This document shows positions 25,416 through 33,666 of a stretch of DNA of 51,302 nt, in pieces. The translations under genes and the position numbers were made by a program. The stretch covers positions 1 through 51,302 of the forward strand of contig DASQJL010000002.1 in the NCBI GenBank assembly GCA_035631035.1, in the 5' to 3' direction. Each line of letters opens with the position of its first letter. Position 1 is the first letter of the stretch. Origin of the DNA: Candidatus Binatia bacterium (GTDB taxonomy: Bacteria; Eisenbacteria; RBG-16-71-46; SZUA-252). The notes below the pieces were generated by a model. It did no database searches. It saw only the letters and a list, made by a program, of their open reading frames with translations, and was not told where the DNA came from.

Positions 25416-26531
25416 TTAGGTTGGAGCCGGTCCGCTCTCGGAGCCCAGGACCTCGGCCAGGAGCCGGTGAAACCGGTGCACCCCCTGCTCGCGGGTGGGG
25501 GAGTAGCGTCCCCGCTCGTACAGGCGGGAACGGACGCCGCGCTGCACGCTCTCGACGATGACTTCGTCCTCGCGCTCCACGCGGTCCAGGGCCGCGCCGG
25601 CTCCCCGGTCGAGGCGCGAAGGATCCCACACGTACGCGAGGAAGAGCACCTTCGTCCGGTCCACGTCCAGCGGGCGGACCACGTTCACGGAGATGCCCCA
25701 CGGATAGAAGTTGAACATCAGATTCGGGAAGAGCCACCAGTAGTAGGCGGCGATCCTCCGGCCGTGGTCGGGCGAGGAGCGCGGCAGGTCGAACGCGTCC
25801 TCTCCCTCCTTGGCCACACCCACCTGCAGCACCGAGAGCCCGTGCGTCTCGGTCGTGTACTGGCCATAGTCGAGGGCGTCCGAGAGCGCGGCGTGCACGT
25901 AGGGGATATGGAACCCCTCGAGATAGTTGTCGCAGTAGAGCGCCCAGTTGGCGCGCACGATGTATTCGCGGGTCCGCGACGGATCCAGCGCCGCGTCGGC
26001 GATCGGCATCCAGCCGCACCGGGCGTCCATCGGTCCGACGAGGGTCTCGAGCGGCACGGCGGGGCGGAGCGAGGCGAAGAGGAACTTCCCCCACGTCCCG
26101 AACGGGACGCGCGGAAGATCGTCGGCCGGCGACGGGAAGCCCTGCGTCCGGTCGAACTCCGGCATCGAGTGGAACCGCCCATCCAGGGCGAAGCGCCGGC
26201 CGTGATAGCGGCAGCGCAGGACGTGCTCGACCCCCTCGCTTTCGACGACCAGGTTGCCCCGGTGCGTGCAGACGTTGGAGAGGCAATGGACCCGGTCTTC
26301 GGCATCTCGGGTGAGCAGGACCGGCTCGTCGATCATCCCCTCCAGCAGGGACACGGGGCAGACCTGCCCGGGAACCTTGACGCGATCGGTATCCCCCGCC
26401 AGCTGCCAGGAGGGGACGAAGACCCGCTCGCGGCTCGCCGCGAAGACCCCGGGGTCGGAGTAGACCCAGGCGGGGAGCGTGGAGGCGGCGCGGATATCCT
26501 CCGCGATGGAAAAGCTTCGGAACGGGCCCAT
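25416..26531 (-). CDS. Rieske [2Fe-2S] ring-hydroxylating oxygenase alpha subunit
   Basis: This 371-residue cytoplasmic oxygenase has an N-terminal Rieske domain with CTHRG and CRYHGRRF (about 85-115), supplying the Cys-His pairs for the 2Fe-2S cluster. The C-terminal SRPBCC catalytic domain begins with VRANWALYCDNYLEGFHIPYVH, holding the Asp bridging residue and two of the mononuclear iron ligands (the EGFHxxxxH pattern). The overall layout resembles carnitine/choline monooxygenase and phenylpropionate-dioxygenase large subunits. No reductase or ferredoxin gene is next to it. It is divergent from a FadE-type dehydrogenase (102 bp apart), which hints at fatty-acid or aliphatic substrates but does not prove it. 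Class secure, substrate unknown. Confidence 0.88.
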   Translation of the reverse strand: MGPFRSFSIAEDIRAASTLPAWVYSDPGVFAASRERVFVPSWQLAGDTDRVKVPGQVCPVSLLEGMIDEPVLLTRDAEDRVHCLSNVCTHRGNLVVESEGVEHVLRCRYHGRRFALDGRFHSMPEFDRTQGFPSPADDLPRVPFGTWGKFLFASLRPAVPLETLVGPMDARCGWMPIADAALDPSRTREYIVRANWALYCDNYLEGFHIPYVHAALSDALDYGQYTTETHGLSVLQVGVAKEGEDAFDLPRSSPDHGRRIAAYYWWLFPNLMFNFYPWGISVNVVRPLDVDRTKVLFLAYVWDPSRLDRGAGAALDRVEREDEVIVESVQRGVRSRLYERGRYSPTREQGVHRFHRLLAEVLGSESGPAPT

Positions 26532-26633
26532 GGAGGCCGATGAGAATAGGGATTCAAACGACGCCCCGCCACGGGATTCGCTGGGTTATGATGGGCCCGC
26601 GCGCGCCGTACCCCAAGGACAGGAGTCCGACCC

Positions 26634-28916
26634 GTGATCGTGTTGCTGATCGTTCTCGCCCTGCTGGTGCTGATCCTTCTCGTCCCGCCGATCCGCCGCA
26701 ATCTCATCACGAGGCCCCTGATGCCGCTGGTCGCCGGGGCGCTGCCCCGGATGGGCGACACCGAGCGGATCGCGCTCGAGGCGGGGAGCGTCTGGTGGGA
26801 GGCGGAGCTCTTCTCCGGCCGGCCGGAGTGGAAGCGGCTCCTCGCGTTCCGCGCCAAGGCGCTCACCGACGAGGAGCGCGCCTTCCTGGCGGGCCCGGTC
26901 GAGGAGCTCTGCCGGATGCTGAACGAGTGGGAGGTCATGAAGGGCCACGATCTCCCGCCGGAGGTCTGGAGCTTCCTCAAGAAGCAGCGCTTCTTCGGAA
27001 TGATCATCCCCAAGGAATACGACGGGCTGGGGTTCTCGGCGAACGCGCACTCGGCCGTGATCACCAGGATCTCCAGCCGGAGCGTCACGGCCTCGGTCAC
27101 CGCCATGGTGCCGAACTCGCTCGGTCCGGCCGAGCTGCTCCTCCACTACGGGACCGAGGAGCAGAAGCGGCACTACCTGCCGCGCCTGGCGCGCGGCGAG
27201 GATATCCCCTGCTTCGCGCTGACCGAGCCCGAGGCGGGGAGCGACGCCACCTCGCAGAAGAGCGTCGGCATCGTGACGAAGGGGATCTACCAGGGGCGCG
27301 AGGTGCTGGGCATGCGCCTCAACTGGTCGAAGCGCTACATCACGCTGAGCCCCGTCGCCACCGTGATCGGTCTCGCGTTCGTGCTGCGCGACCCCGACCG
27401 GCTCCTGGGCGACAAGGAAGAGATCGGGATCACCTGCGCGCTCCTTCCCGCGAGCCTGCCGGGGATCATGATCGGACCGCGCCACGATCCGCTCGGGGTT
27501 CCCTTCCTGAACGGGCCGACCGAAGGACACGACGTCTTCGCGCCGCTCGACGCCATCATCGGCGGGAGCGCCAACGCGGGGATCGGCTGGCGGATGCTGA
27601 TGGAGACCCTGGCCTCCGGCCGGGGCATCTCGCTTCCCTCGCTCGCGGTGGGCTGCGCCCAGCTCGCCACCCGGACCGTCACCGCCTACGCGAACGTTCG
27701 GGAGCAGTTCGGCCTTCCGATCGGGCGCTTCGAAGGGATCGAGGAGCCGATCGCGCGGATCGGCGGGCGCACCTACCTCATGGACGCGGCGCGGCGGCTG
27801 TCGCTGGGCGCGATCGACGAGGGGCAGAAGCCCGCGGTCATCTCGGCCATCGTGAAGCGCTATCTGACCGAGGGGATGCGCTCGGTGGTGAACGACGCGA
27901 TGGACGTCCAGGCCGGCGCGGCGATCTCGCGCGGCCCGCGCAACGTCATGGCGCCCGCCTACGCCGCGGTGCCGGTCGGGATCACGGTGGAGGGCGCGAA
28001 CATCCTCACCCGGTCGCTCATCATCTACGGCCAGGGGGCGATCCGCTGCCATCCCTACGTGCAGCGGGAGATGGCCGCTATCGCCAGGCGCGACCTGGCG
28101 GCCTTCGATCGCGCTTTCTTCGGCCACCTGGGGCACGTCCTCTCGACGGTGGGGCGCGCGTTCCTGGACGGGTTGACCGGAGGAGCGTTCGAGGGCGTTC
28201 CCGTGAGCGGTCCCGCACGGCCCCTGTTCGGAAGGCTCTCCCACCTGAGCGCGGCGTTCGCGCTCACGTCCGAGGCGGCGATGGCGACGCTGGGCGGAAC
28301 GCTCAAGCGGCGCGAGCGGCTGAGCGGGCGCCTGGCGGACGCGCTGGCGTATCTCTACCTTTCCTCCGCGGCGCTCAAGCGCTTCGTGGACGACGGGCAG
28401 CTCCGCCGCGACCTGCCGCTCGTGCGCTGGTCCTGCGACTTCGCCTTCCATGAGATCGAGACGGCGATCGCCGGCGTTCTCGACAACCTGCCGAACCGGC
28501 CGGCGGCCTGGCTGGTCCGGTTCGCGGCGTTCCCGCTCGGCTTCCGGGCCAAGGCCCCCTCGGACCGTCTCAGCTCGGCGGTCGCCCGCGGCCTGCTCGA
28601 CGACCGCGCGCTCCGGCTGGCCATGACGACGGACGTCTACATCCCTCCCGCCGGGGAGGGGAGCCTCGGCCGGCTCGAGGCGGCCTACGCCAAGGTGGTC
28701 GCGGCCCAGCCGATCGACCGGAAGCTCAAGGAGGCCGTCCGGGCCAGGCGGATCCCCGCCCATCTCGATACGGAGGCGCAGCTTGCCGCGGCCCTGACGG
28801 CGGGCGTGATCGACGAGGACGAGCGGCGGATCTGGCGCGAGGCGGACGTGGCGCGGCGCGACGCGATCCAGGTGGACGCGTTTCCGCTGGAGCAGTTCGC
28901 GGAGCTGCCGGTCTAG
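26634..28916 (+). CDS. fadE: FadE-type acyl-CoA dehydrogenase (DUF1974 C-terminus)
   Basis: FAD-dependent enzyme catalysing the first oxidation of fatty acyl-CoA in beta-oxidation, 760 residues. The GTG at 26634 has AGGAG nine bases upstream. The N-terminus is a membrane helix (VLLIVLALLVLILLVPP), as in E. coli FadE. The dehydrogenase core has FGMIIPKEYDGLGFSANAHS, CFALTEPEAGSDATS, ASGRGISLPSLAVGCAQ and the nucleotide-binding segment VQAGAAISRGPRN. The last 280 residues form the DUF1974 domain typical of the FadE/AidB-like long form. A possible promoter element TATGAT is at 26587-26592. The gene is divergent from the Rieske oxygenase gene. Confidence 0.93.
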   Translation: MIVLLIVLALLVLILLVPPIRRNLITRPLMPLVAGALPRMGDTERIALEAGSVWWEAELFSGRPEWKRLLAFRAKALTDEERAFLAGPVEELCRMLNEWEVMKGHDLPPEVWSFLKKQRFFGMIIPKEYDGLGFSANAHSAVITRISSRSVTASVTAMVPNSLGPAELLLHYGTEEQKRHYLPRLARGEDIPCFALTEPEAGSDATSQKSVGIVTKGIYQGREVLGMRLNWSKRYITLSPVATVIGLAFVLRDPDRLLGDKEEIGITCALLPASLPGIMIGPRHDPLGVPFLNGPTEGHDVFAPLDAIIGGSANAGIGWRMLMETLASGRGISLPSLAVGCAQLATRTVTAYANVREQFGLPIGRFEGIEEPIARIGGRTYLMDAARRLSLGAIDEGQKPAVISAIVKRYLTEGMRSVVNDAMDVQAGAAISRGPRNVMAPAYAAVPVGITVEGANILTRSLIIYGQGAIRCHPYVQREMAAIARRDLAAFDRAFFGHLGHVLSTVGRAFLDGLTGGAFEGVPVSGPARPLFGRLSHLSAAFALTSEAAMATLGGTLKRRERLSGRLADALAYLYLSSAALKRFVDDGQLRRDLPLVRWSCDFAFHEIETAIAGVLDNLPNRPAAWLVRFAAFPLGFRAKAPSDRLSSAVARGLLDDRALRLAMTTDVYIPPAGEGSLGRLEAAYAKVVAAQPIDRKLKEAVRARRIPAHLDTEAQLAAALTAGVIDEDERRIWREADVARRDAIQVDAFPLEQFAELPV

Positions 28917-28936
28917 GAGGCGCCAGGATCTCCGGC

Positions 28937-28980
28937 TCTGCAAAAAACTGAGGTTCTGCAAATAACTGAAAAACAGTTTG
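28937..28980. repeat. AT-rich direct repeat plus small hairpin after fadE
   Basis: Two 16-bp copies, TCTGCAAAAAACTGAG (28937) and TCTGCAAATAACTGAA (28955), recur at an 18-bp period. The second overlaps an inverted repeat AACTG-AAAAA-CAGTT (28964-28978). The patch is much more AT-rich than its surroundings. It could be a fadE 3' end, an operator or an UP-like element for the next promoter. Confidence 0.6.
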
Positions 28981-29031
28981 CGTTGCGCCCCCGGCGTGGC
29001 CGTAGAATCGTGGCCGGTCGAGGCACTGTTC

Positions 29032-29040
29032 TGGTATACT
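29032..29040 (+). promoter_or_regulatory. Extended -10 promoter for the large secreted protein
   Basis: TG-G-TATACT at 29032-29040 is a near-perfect extended -10. No -35 is visible. The predicted start, near 29047, gives a leader of about 38 bases before the TTG start codon. Confidence 0.55.
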
Positions 29041-29084
29041 TGTTGGACACGTAAGGCAACTCCCCTACAGCCTAGGCGAACCGC

Positions 29085-31922
29085 TTGCACCTGCGCGACT
29101 TCCGCATCCTGATCGGCTTCGCCGTGGCACTGGTTTCCGCTGTGCCGGCGTTCGCTGCGACTTCCCCGGCAGGACCGGTACGCCCGGCCGATCGCGGCGT
29201 GATCCGCGAAGAATTCCCCATCCCCACCACGCCCCCGTCCACGACGGTCCCGCTCTCCAAGAGGCTGCCGCTCCTCACGCCGCCGCCGCTGGAAGAGACG
29301 GTCGTGTTCCAGGACAGCCTGAACGCGCTCACGATCAACAATCAGGGGAACTGGACCCACGTCGACAACTCGGCCAAGCCGACGGCGTGGCACCTCGACA
29401 CCTTCTACGGTTGCCAGGGGAACGGCTGGTGGTGCGGGCGGATCGACTCGACCTGGATCTACGACACCAACCGGGCCGGTTACGAGAACAGCTGGACGCA
29501 GTATCTCCAGAACGGCGTCTGGCTGGACAGCCTGCCGAACAACACGTCGATCAAGCTTTCCTTCCGTCATCATCTCAACGTGGAGCAGGGCTTCGACTTC
29601 GGCAGGATCGAGGTGTACGACCTCAGCCAGAACGATTGGGTGACGATCGCCAACTATACCGGGAAGGTGCCCAACAACGGGACCTGCGACACGGCCACGG
29701 TGATCATTCCCGACTCGATCGCCACCGTGTTCTACTCGATCGTGGACCGTTCGCAGCACCAGAAGGTCCAGTTCCGATTCTCCTTCCTCAGCGACGCCGC
29801 CTACTCGTCCCAGGACGGCCTCTATGACGGCGATGGCTGGGCCATCGACAACATCACCGTCAAGGTCGGCACCCAGCTCCGCTTCTTCGACAACTGCGAG
29901 AACGGCCAGGGCAGCTGGACTCCCTCGATCTTCCCGCCGGTGGGCGACCTGTACGCGATCAGCAACAACGTGTTCACCGAGGACATCTGCACCACCAACC
30001 GCACCAACGTGTGGTCGGATTGGGACGCCTCCACGCTCTCGGTGGTGCCGCGCCTGGACAACCTCCTCCGGACCCCGTCCGTCTTCATCAACAAGCCTGG
30101 CGAGGGCTTCGTCGTCTTCGACGTCTACCGGAATCTGCCGGCCGCCGCGTGCTTCTTCTACCACCTGCGCTACCGCACCCGGAACACCGGAGAGCCGGTA
30201 TGGACCGAGTGGGTGGATCCGACGCGCGTCCTCTACTACGGCGCTTCCAAGGACTGGGCGCGGCAGAAGGTGGTGCTCCCCGGCGCGGCGAACCGGGACT
30301 CGGTGCAGGTCGAGTTCGGACTGACCGACTACGGCAGCATCTACTGTGACGGGATCGGATCGTCGAACGGGGTCTACACCTTCTTCGACAACGTCGCCGT
30401 CGGCGTGGTCACCGTGGCGCCCCCCATCTTCATCCAGCGCGACATCGACCTCTTCAACGACACGTTCAGCACGACCGCCTTCTTCAAGGACGACAACTTC
30501 AACACGGCGCTGGGTGACAGCGCGGTGGTCGAGGTGAGCTGCTCGCGAGGGTACAAGACGGGGTTCATGTACTACCGGTTCAATGGAGGCTCCTGGAGCT
30601 CCACGCCGCTCGGAAAATCGGCCGCCGCGCTCCCGAACCTGCGCTACGCGGACGTGCCGGCCGCCGCGTATCCGGCAAACACCAATCTCGAATACTACTT
30701 CGGCGTCACCGACAGCACGGACGCCACGACCTACCTGCCGGCGGGAGCGATCACCGACGGCACGTATTTCCAGGCCGCGATCCTGCCGCTGAAAACGGCG
30801 ACGAATCCGGCGAACGCCTGCTTCGACAGCCTCGCCACCGTACTCTTCATCAACAACTACTCGGGTCGGGAGCCGAAGAACCTCTGGGCCGACGCCCTGA
30901 AAGCACAGGGCTACAAATTCGACACGTGGGATGTGAACGCCCCCACCAGCGCCCTGGGGAATACTCCCGGGGGCGCCAGCACCTCCGGTCCCTACGATTG
31001 GCCGCCGACGCCGGTGAGCGCGCTGACCCAGTACTCCACGATCATCTGGCATGCGGGCAGCCTGACCGCGTTCACGCTGTCGCAGCAGGATCAGGCACTG
31101 CTCCAAACCTGGATCCAGCAAACGGGCAAGAGTCGAAATCTCTGGATCGGCGGAGACAACGTCGCCTACGACCTGACCGTGAACAGCCTGGACTACAACT
31201 CGTTCCTGTCGTTCACCTGCGGGATGAAATACCTGCGCGACATGTGGGAGAACGCGCCCCAGGACACGCTGCACCCGCTGGTTCAAGGCTTCGCCGGGTC
31301 CCCGACGGCCGGACGCTTCATGCACGTGAACGACGACTGTCCGATTCTCGACAAGAACGACCTGATCGCCACGTCGACGCAGGGCGCGGCGAATGGAAAG
31401 GTCGGCATCGCGCTCAAGTACCCGAACAACTTCGCCGCCGCGACCCGGTACGCCACGAAGTACGTCTCGTTCGGCTCGGACAGCGCGCGGGTCTTCTTCC
31501 AGGGGTTCAATTTCAGCAACATCGAAGAGGGCGGGGAGCGTCTCAATTACGCGAAGAACATCATGCAGGGCTACTTCGGGGTGGCCAACTGCTACAGCCC
31601 GTCCGGCGTCGATGAAGATCCGGGTTCCGGCGCGCCGGCGATCCGCAACACCCTCGGCCAGAACGCGCCGAATCCGTTCAATCCCAGCACCGTCATCCGC
31701 TACTCGGTCGCCGAGACCGGCCCCGTCACGATCCGGATCTTCAACGCGGGCGGCGCCCTGGTGCGCACGCTGGTGGACGGCCAGCACGCCCCCGGCGAGT
31801 ACACCGTGCGCTGGGACGGCAAGGACGCGAACGGCCAGCGCCTGAGCAGCGGCGTCTACTTCTACCGCATCGAGACCGGCGCCGGCTTCCGCGATTCGAA
31901 GAAGCTCATCCTCCTGAAGTAG
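29085..31922 (+). CDS. Large secreted multi-domain protein with FlgD-like C-terminal tail
   Basis: This 945-residue exported protein starts at a TTG: an in-frame TAG at 29073 excludes earlier starts, and the signal peptide (FRILIGFAVALVSAVPAFA) begins immediately. About residues 60-265 form a beta-sandwich of the immune-inhibitor-A/MAM-like type (WHLDTFYGCQGNGWWCG, GWAIDNITVK). A second such domain follows to about 440. About 580-830 looks like a ThuA/amidotransferase-like alpha/beta domain (VLFINNYSGREPKNLW, STIIWHAGSLTAF, SRNLWIGGDNVAYDL). The last 85 residues are a FlgD-Ig-like module with NPFNPSTVIRYSV, VRTLVDG, WDGKDANGQRLSSGVYFYRI and a final KKLILLK, typical of C-terminal secretion or anchoring tails in FCB bacteria. 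The substrate is unknown. Confidence 0.8.
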   Translation: MHLRDFRILIGFAVALVSAVPAFAATSPAGPVRPADRGVIREEFPIPTTPPSTTVPLSKRLPLLTPPPLEETVVFQDSLNALTINNQGNWTHVDNSAKPTAWHLDTFYGCQGNGWWCGRIDSTWIYDTNRAGYENSWTQYLQNGVWLDSLPNNTSIKLSFRHHLNVEQGFDFGRIEVYDLSQNDWVTIANYTGKVPNNGTCDTATVIIPDSIATVFYSIVDRSQHQKVQFRFSFLSDAAYSSQDGLYDGDGWAIDNITVKVGTQLRFFDNCENGQGSWTPSIFPPVGDLYAISNNVFTEDICTTNRTNVWSDWDASTLSVVPRLDNLLRTPSVFINKPGEGFVVFDVYRNLPAAACFFYHLRYRTRNTGEPVWTEWVDPTRVLYYGASKDWARQKVVLPGAANRDSVQVEFGLTDYGSIYCDGIGSSNGVYTFFDNVAVGVVTVAPPIFIQRDIDLFNDTFSTTAFFKDDNFNTALGDSAVVEVSCSRGYKTGFMYYRFNGGSWSSTPLGKSAAALPNLRYADVPAAAYPANTNLEYYFGVTDSTDATTYLPAGAITDGTYFQAAILPLKTATNPANACFDSLATVLFINNYSGREPKNLWADALKAQGYKFDTWDVNAPTSALGNTPGGASTSGPYDWPPTPVSALTQYSTIIWHAGSLTAFTLSQQDQALLQTWIQQTGKSRNLWIGGDNVAYDLTVNSLDYNSFLSFTCGMKYLRDMWENAPQDTLHPLVQGFAGSPTAGRFMHVNDDCPILDKNDLIATSTQGAANGKVGIALKYPNNFAAATRYATKYVSFGSDSARVFFQGFNFSNIEEGGERLNYAKNIMQGYFGVANCYSPSGVDEDPGSGAPAIRNTLGQNAPNPFNPSTVIRYSVAETGPVTIRIFNAGGALVRTLVDGQHAPGEYTVRWDGKDANGQRLSSGVYFYRIETGAGFRDSKKLILLK

Positions 31923-32040
31923 TCGGGGCGGGCTTCGGCAGCTCGAAGCCGCTCCCGCAGAGCCGGCTCTGGCGCTCTCGACGACAGCCCTCACAAACTT
32001 CGGTCACTCCTCGTACGGTCTCGGCGTGAGGCGCGCTTGC

Positions 32041-32158
32041 GTGTCGGAAATTCGCGACATCTGTCCACCCATTTCACCGCTGCTAGCGCGTGTGAAACTC
32101 GCGACACCTGTCTTGAATTTTGCCCATCTTGAGCGTGTGTTAGCGCGCGGATTCACGT
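32041..32158. repeat. Imperfect tandem repeat of about 55 bp
   Basis: Two diverged copies begin near 32041 and 32090. Shared blocks are TCGCGACATCTGTC (32053) versus TCGCGACACCTGTC (32099) and TAGCGCG (32084, 32141). Composition is less GC-rich than the neighbouring genes. The blocks look like paired transposase-binding or IS-end repeats, but no transposase gene is present, so this may be a remnant. Confidence 0.45.
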
Positions 32159-32184
32159 CGTGCGGTCCAGTTAATATATAAATA

Positions 32185-32204
32185 AACATGCCCCGGGGCA
32201 TGTT
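32185..32204 (-). terminator. Palindromic terminator of the sucA-sucB-lpd operon
   Basis: AACATGCC-CCGG-GGCATGTT is a perfect 20-bp palindrome. On the minus strand it is followed by TATTTATATATTAA, a T/A-rich tail, and it lies 57 bp beyond the lpd stop, so it fits a rho-independent terminator. Its outer AACATGC...GCATGTT arms are identical to two palindromes inside the HNH gene at 44837 and 44981. Confidence 0.75.
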
Positions 32205-32261
32205 CGCCTTCTCGCCCCGGGGCCGCTTCGGCGCTCGAGTTCTATCGAAGCGTGATTGGGT

Positions 32262-33653
32262 CTAAGCGTGAATCGGGCGTCCATCCACGGCCAGCGCCGC
32301 TTCTTTCACCGCCTCGGCCAGCGTGGGATGCGCGTGGCAGATTCGCGCGATGTCCTCGGCGCTCGCGCTGAACTCGATGGCCGCCACCGCCTCGGCGATC
32401 AGGTCGCCGGCGCGGGGGCCGATGATGTGCACGCCCAGGATCCGGTCGGTCTTGGCGTCCGCCAGGATCTTCACGCGCCCGTCGATCTGGCCCAGGGCGC
32501 GCGCGCGGCCGATCCCCCGGAAGAAGAAGACCCCTTTCCGGAACGCGACCCCGGCCGCGGTCAGCTCCTCCTCCGTTCGGCCGACCGACGCGATCTCGGG
32601 CTGCGTGTAGACGACTCCCGGGATCGCCTCGTAGTTCACGTGACCGTAGCCGGTGGCGATCCACTCGACGCACGCCACCCCCTCTTCGGACGCTTTGTGC
32701 GCGAGCATCGCGCCCCCGATCACGTCGCCGATGGCGTACACGCCTTCCGCCGACGTGCGATAGTGCTCGTCCACCGGGATCCGGCCGCGGTCGTCCGGCT
32801 TCAGGCCGACCGATTCCAGCCCGAGCCCCTCGGTATAGGGCACGCGCCCGACGGCCAGGAGCACGCGGTCCACGCGAAGCGGCTCCTGCCCCTCGCACGT
32901 GACCACGACTTCCTTCCCCTCGACCTTGGCGCCGGTGACCTTGGAGGTCAGCCGGAACTCCATTCCCTGCCGCTTGAACAGCCGGAACGCCTCCGTCGCG
33001 ATCTCCGCGTCCATGCCGGGGAGAATGCGATCCAGGTATTCCAGCACGGTGACCCTGGACCCGAGTCGCAGCCACACCGATCCCATCTCGAGCCCGATGT
33101 ACCCGGCGCCGATCACGGCGAGCCGCCCCGGCACCTCCGGCCAGGACAGGGCCTCCGTGCTGGTGCCGATCCGGTCGCCGTCCACGGTGACGCCGCGAAG
33201 CGGAGCCGACTTGCTGCCGGTCGCGATCAGGATGCTCTTGGCCTCGAGCGTGGCGGGCTCGGCGCCGCCTTCCACCGCCACGCGGCCCGGACCCGTGATT
33301 CTGCCGCGGCCGGAGTAACGCGTGACCTTGTTCTTTCGGAACAGCAGGTCCACGCCGCCCGTCAGGCCCTTCACGATCTCGTCCTTCCGCTTCATCATCA
33401 CGCCGAGATCGAACGAGACCCCCTGCACGGTCACCCCGTGCGGCGCGAGCATCTCCTTGGTCTCGTGATAGCGCTCGCTGGATTCGAGAAGCGCCTTGCT
33501 CGGGATGCAGCCGACGCGAAGGCAGGTGCCTCCCAGCGCGGGCTCGAATTCGACGCAGGCGGTGTTCAGGCCCAGCTGCGCCGCGCGGATGGCGGCCACG
33601 TAGCCGCCGGGGCCGGATCCGATGACGATCAGGTCGTGTTTTGCGTTTGTCAT
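32262..33653 (-). CDS. lpd: Dihydrolipoamide dehydrogenase (E3)
   Basis: FAD flavoprotein that reoxidises dihydrolipoyl groups of 2-oxoacid dehydrogenase complexes with NAD+, 463 residues. FAD-binding GSGPGGYVAAIRAA (about 12-25), redox-active disulfide Cys44 and Cys49 in GGTCLRVGCIPSKALL, NAD-binding GAGYIGLEMGSVW, the second FAD motif GVYAIGDVIGGAMLAHKA, and the dimer-interface catalytic HPTLAEAVKEAAL (His-Glu pair) are all present. It lies 13 bp after sucB and ends the operon before a palindromic terminator, so it most likely serves the 2-oxoglutarate dehydrogenase complex. Other complexes may share it. Confidence 0.96.
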   Translation of the reverse strand: MTNAKHDLIVIGSGPGGYVAAIRAAQLGLNTACVEFEPALGGTCLRVGCIPSKALLESSERYHETKEMLAPHGVTVQGVSFDLGVMMKRKDEIVKGLTGGVDLLFRKNKVTRYSGRGRITGPGRVAVEGGAEPATLEAKSILIATGSKSAPLRGVTVDGDRIGTSTEALSWPEVPGRLAVIGAGYIGLEMGSVWLRLGSRVTVLEYLDRILPGMDAEIATEAFRLFKRQGMEFRLTSKVTGAKVEGKEVVVTCEGQEPLRVDRVLLAVGRVPYTEGLGLESVGLKPDDRGRIPVDEHYRTSAEGVYAIGDVIGGAMLAHKASEEGVACVEWIATGYGHVNYEAIPGVVYTQPEIASVGRTEEELTAAGVAFRKGVFFFRGIGRARALGQIDGRVKILADAKTDRILGVHIIGPRAGDLIAEAVAAIEFSASAEDIARICHAHPTLAEAVKEAALAVDGRPIHA

Positions 33654-33666
33654 TTCCGTTCCGAGG

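Larger units (their letters stand above)
31923..32261. other. Intergenic region between convergent secreted-protein and lpd genes
   Basis: 339 bp with no credible gene. It holds, in order: a hairpin GGCTTCG-GCAGCT-CGAAGCC (31931-31950) just after the secreted-protein stop, possibly its terminator; an imperfect tandem repeat (32041-32158); an AT-rich run; and the palindrome at 32185-32204 that probably ends the lpd operon. Confidence 0.5.

Noticed and set aside
25300-26286. Upstream extension of the DUF5916 gene into the Rieske gene
   Set aside because: The ATG at 25299 has a good ribosome-binding site and a signal peptide; the extension overlaps a gene with clear Rieske motifs.
26586-31994. 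1802-codon open frame on the minus strand across fadE and the secreted-protein gene
   Set aside because: Crosses two unrelated well-supported genes and an intergenic promoter; no motif; shadow from GC3 bias.
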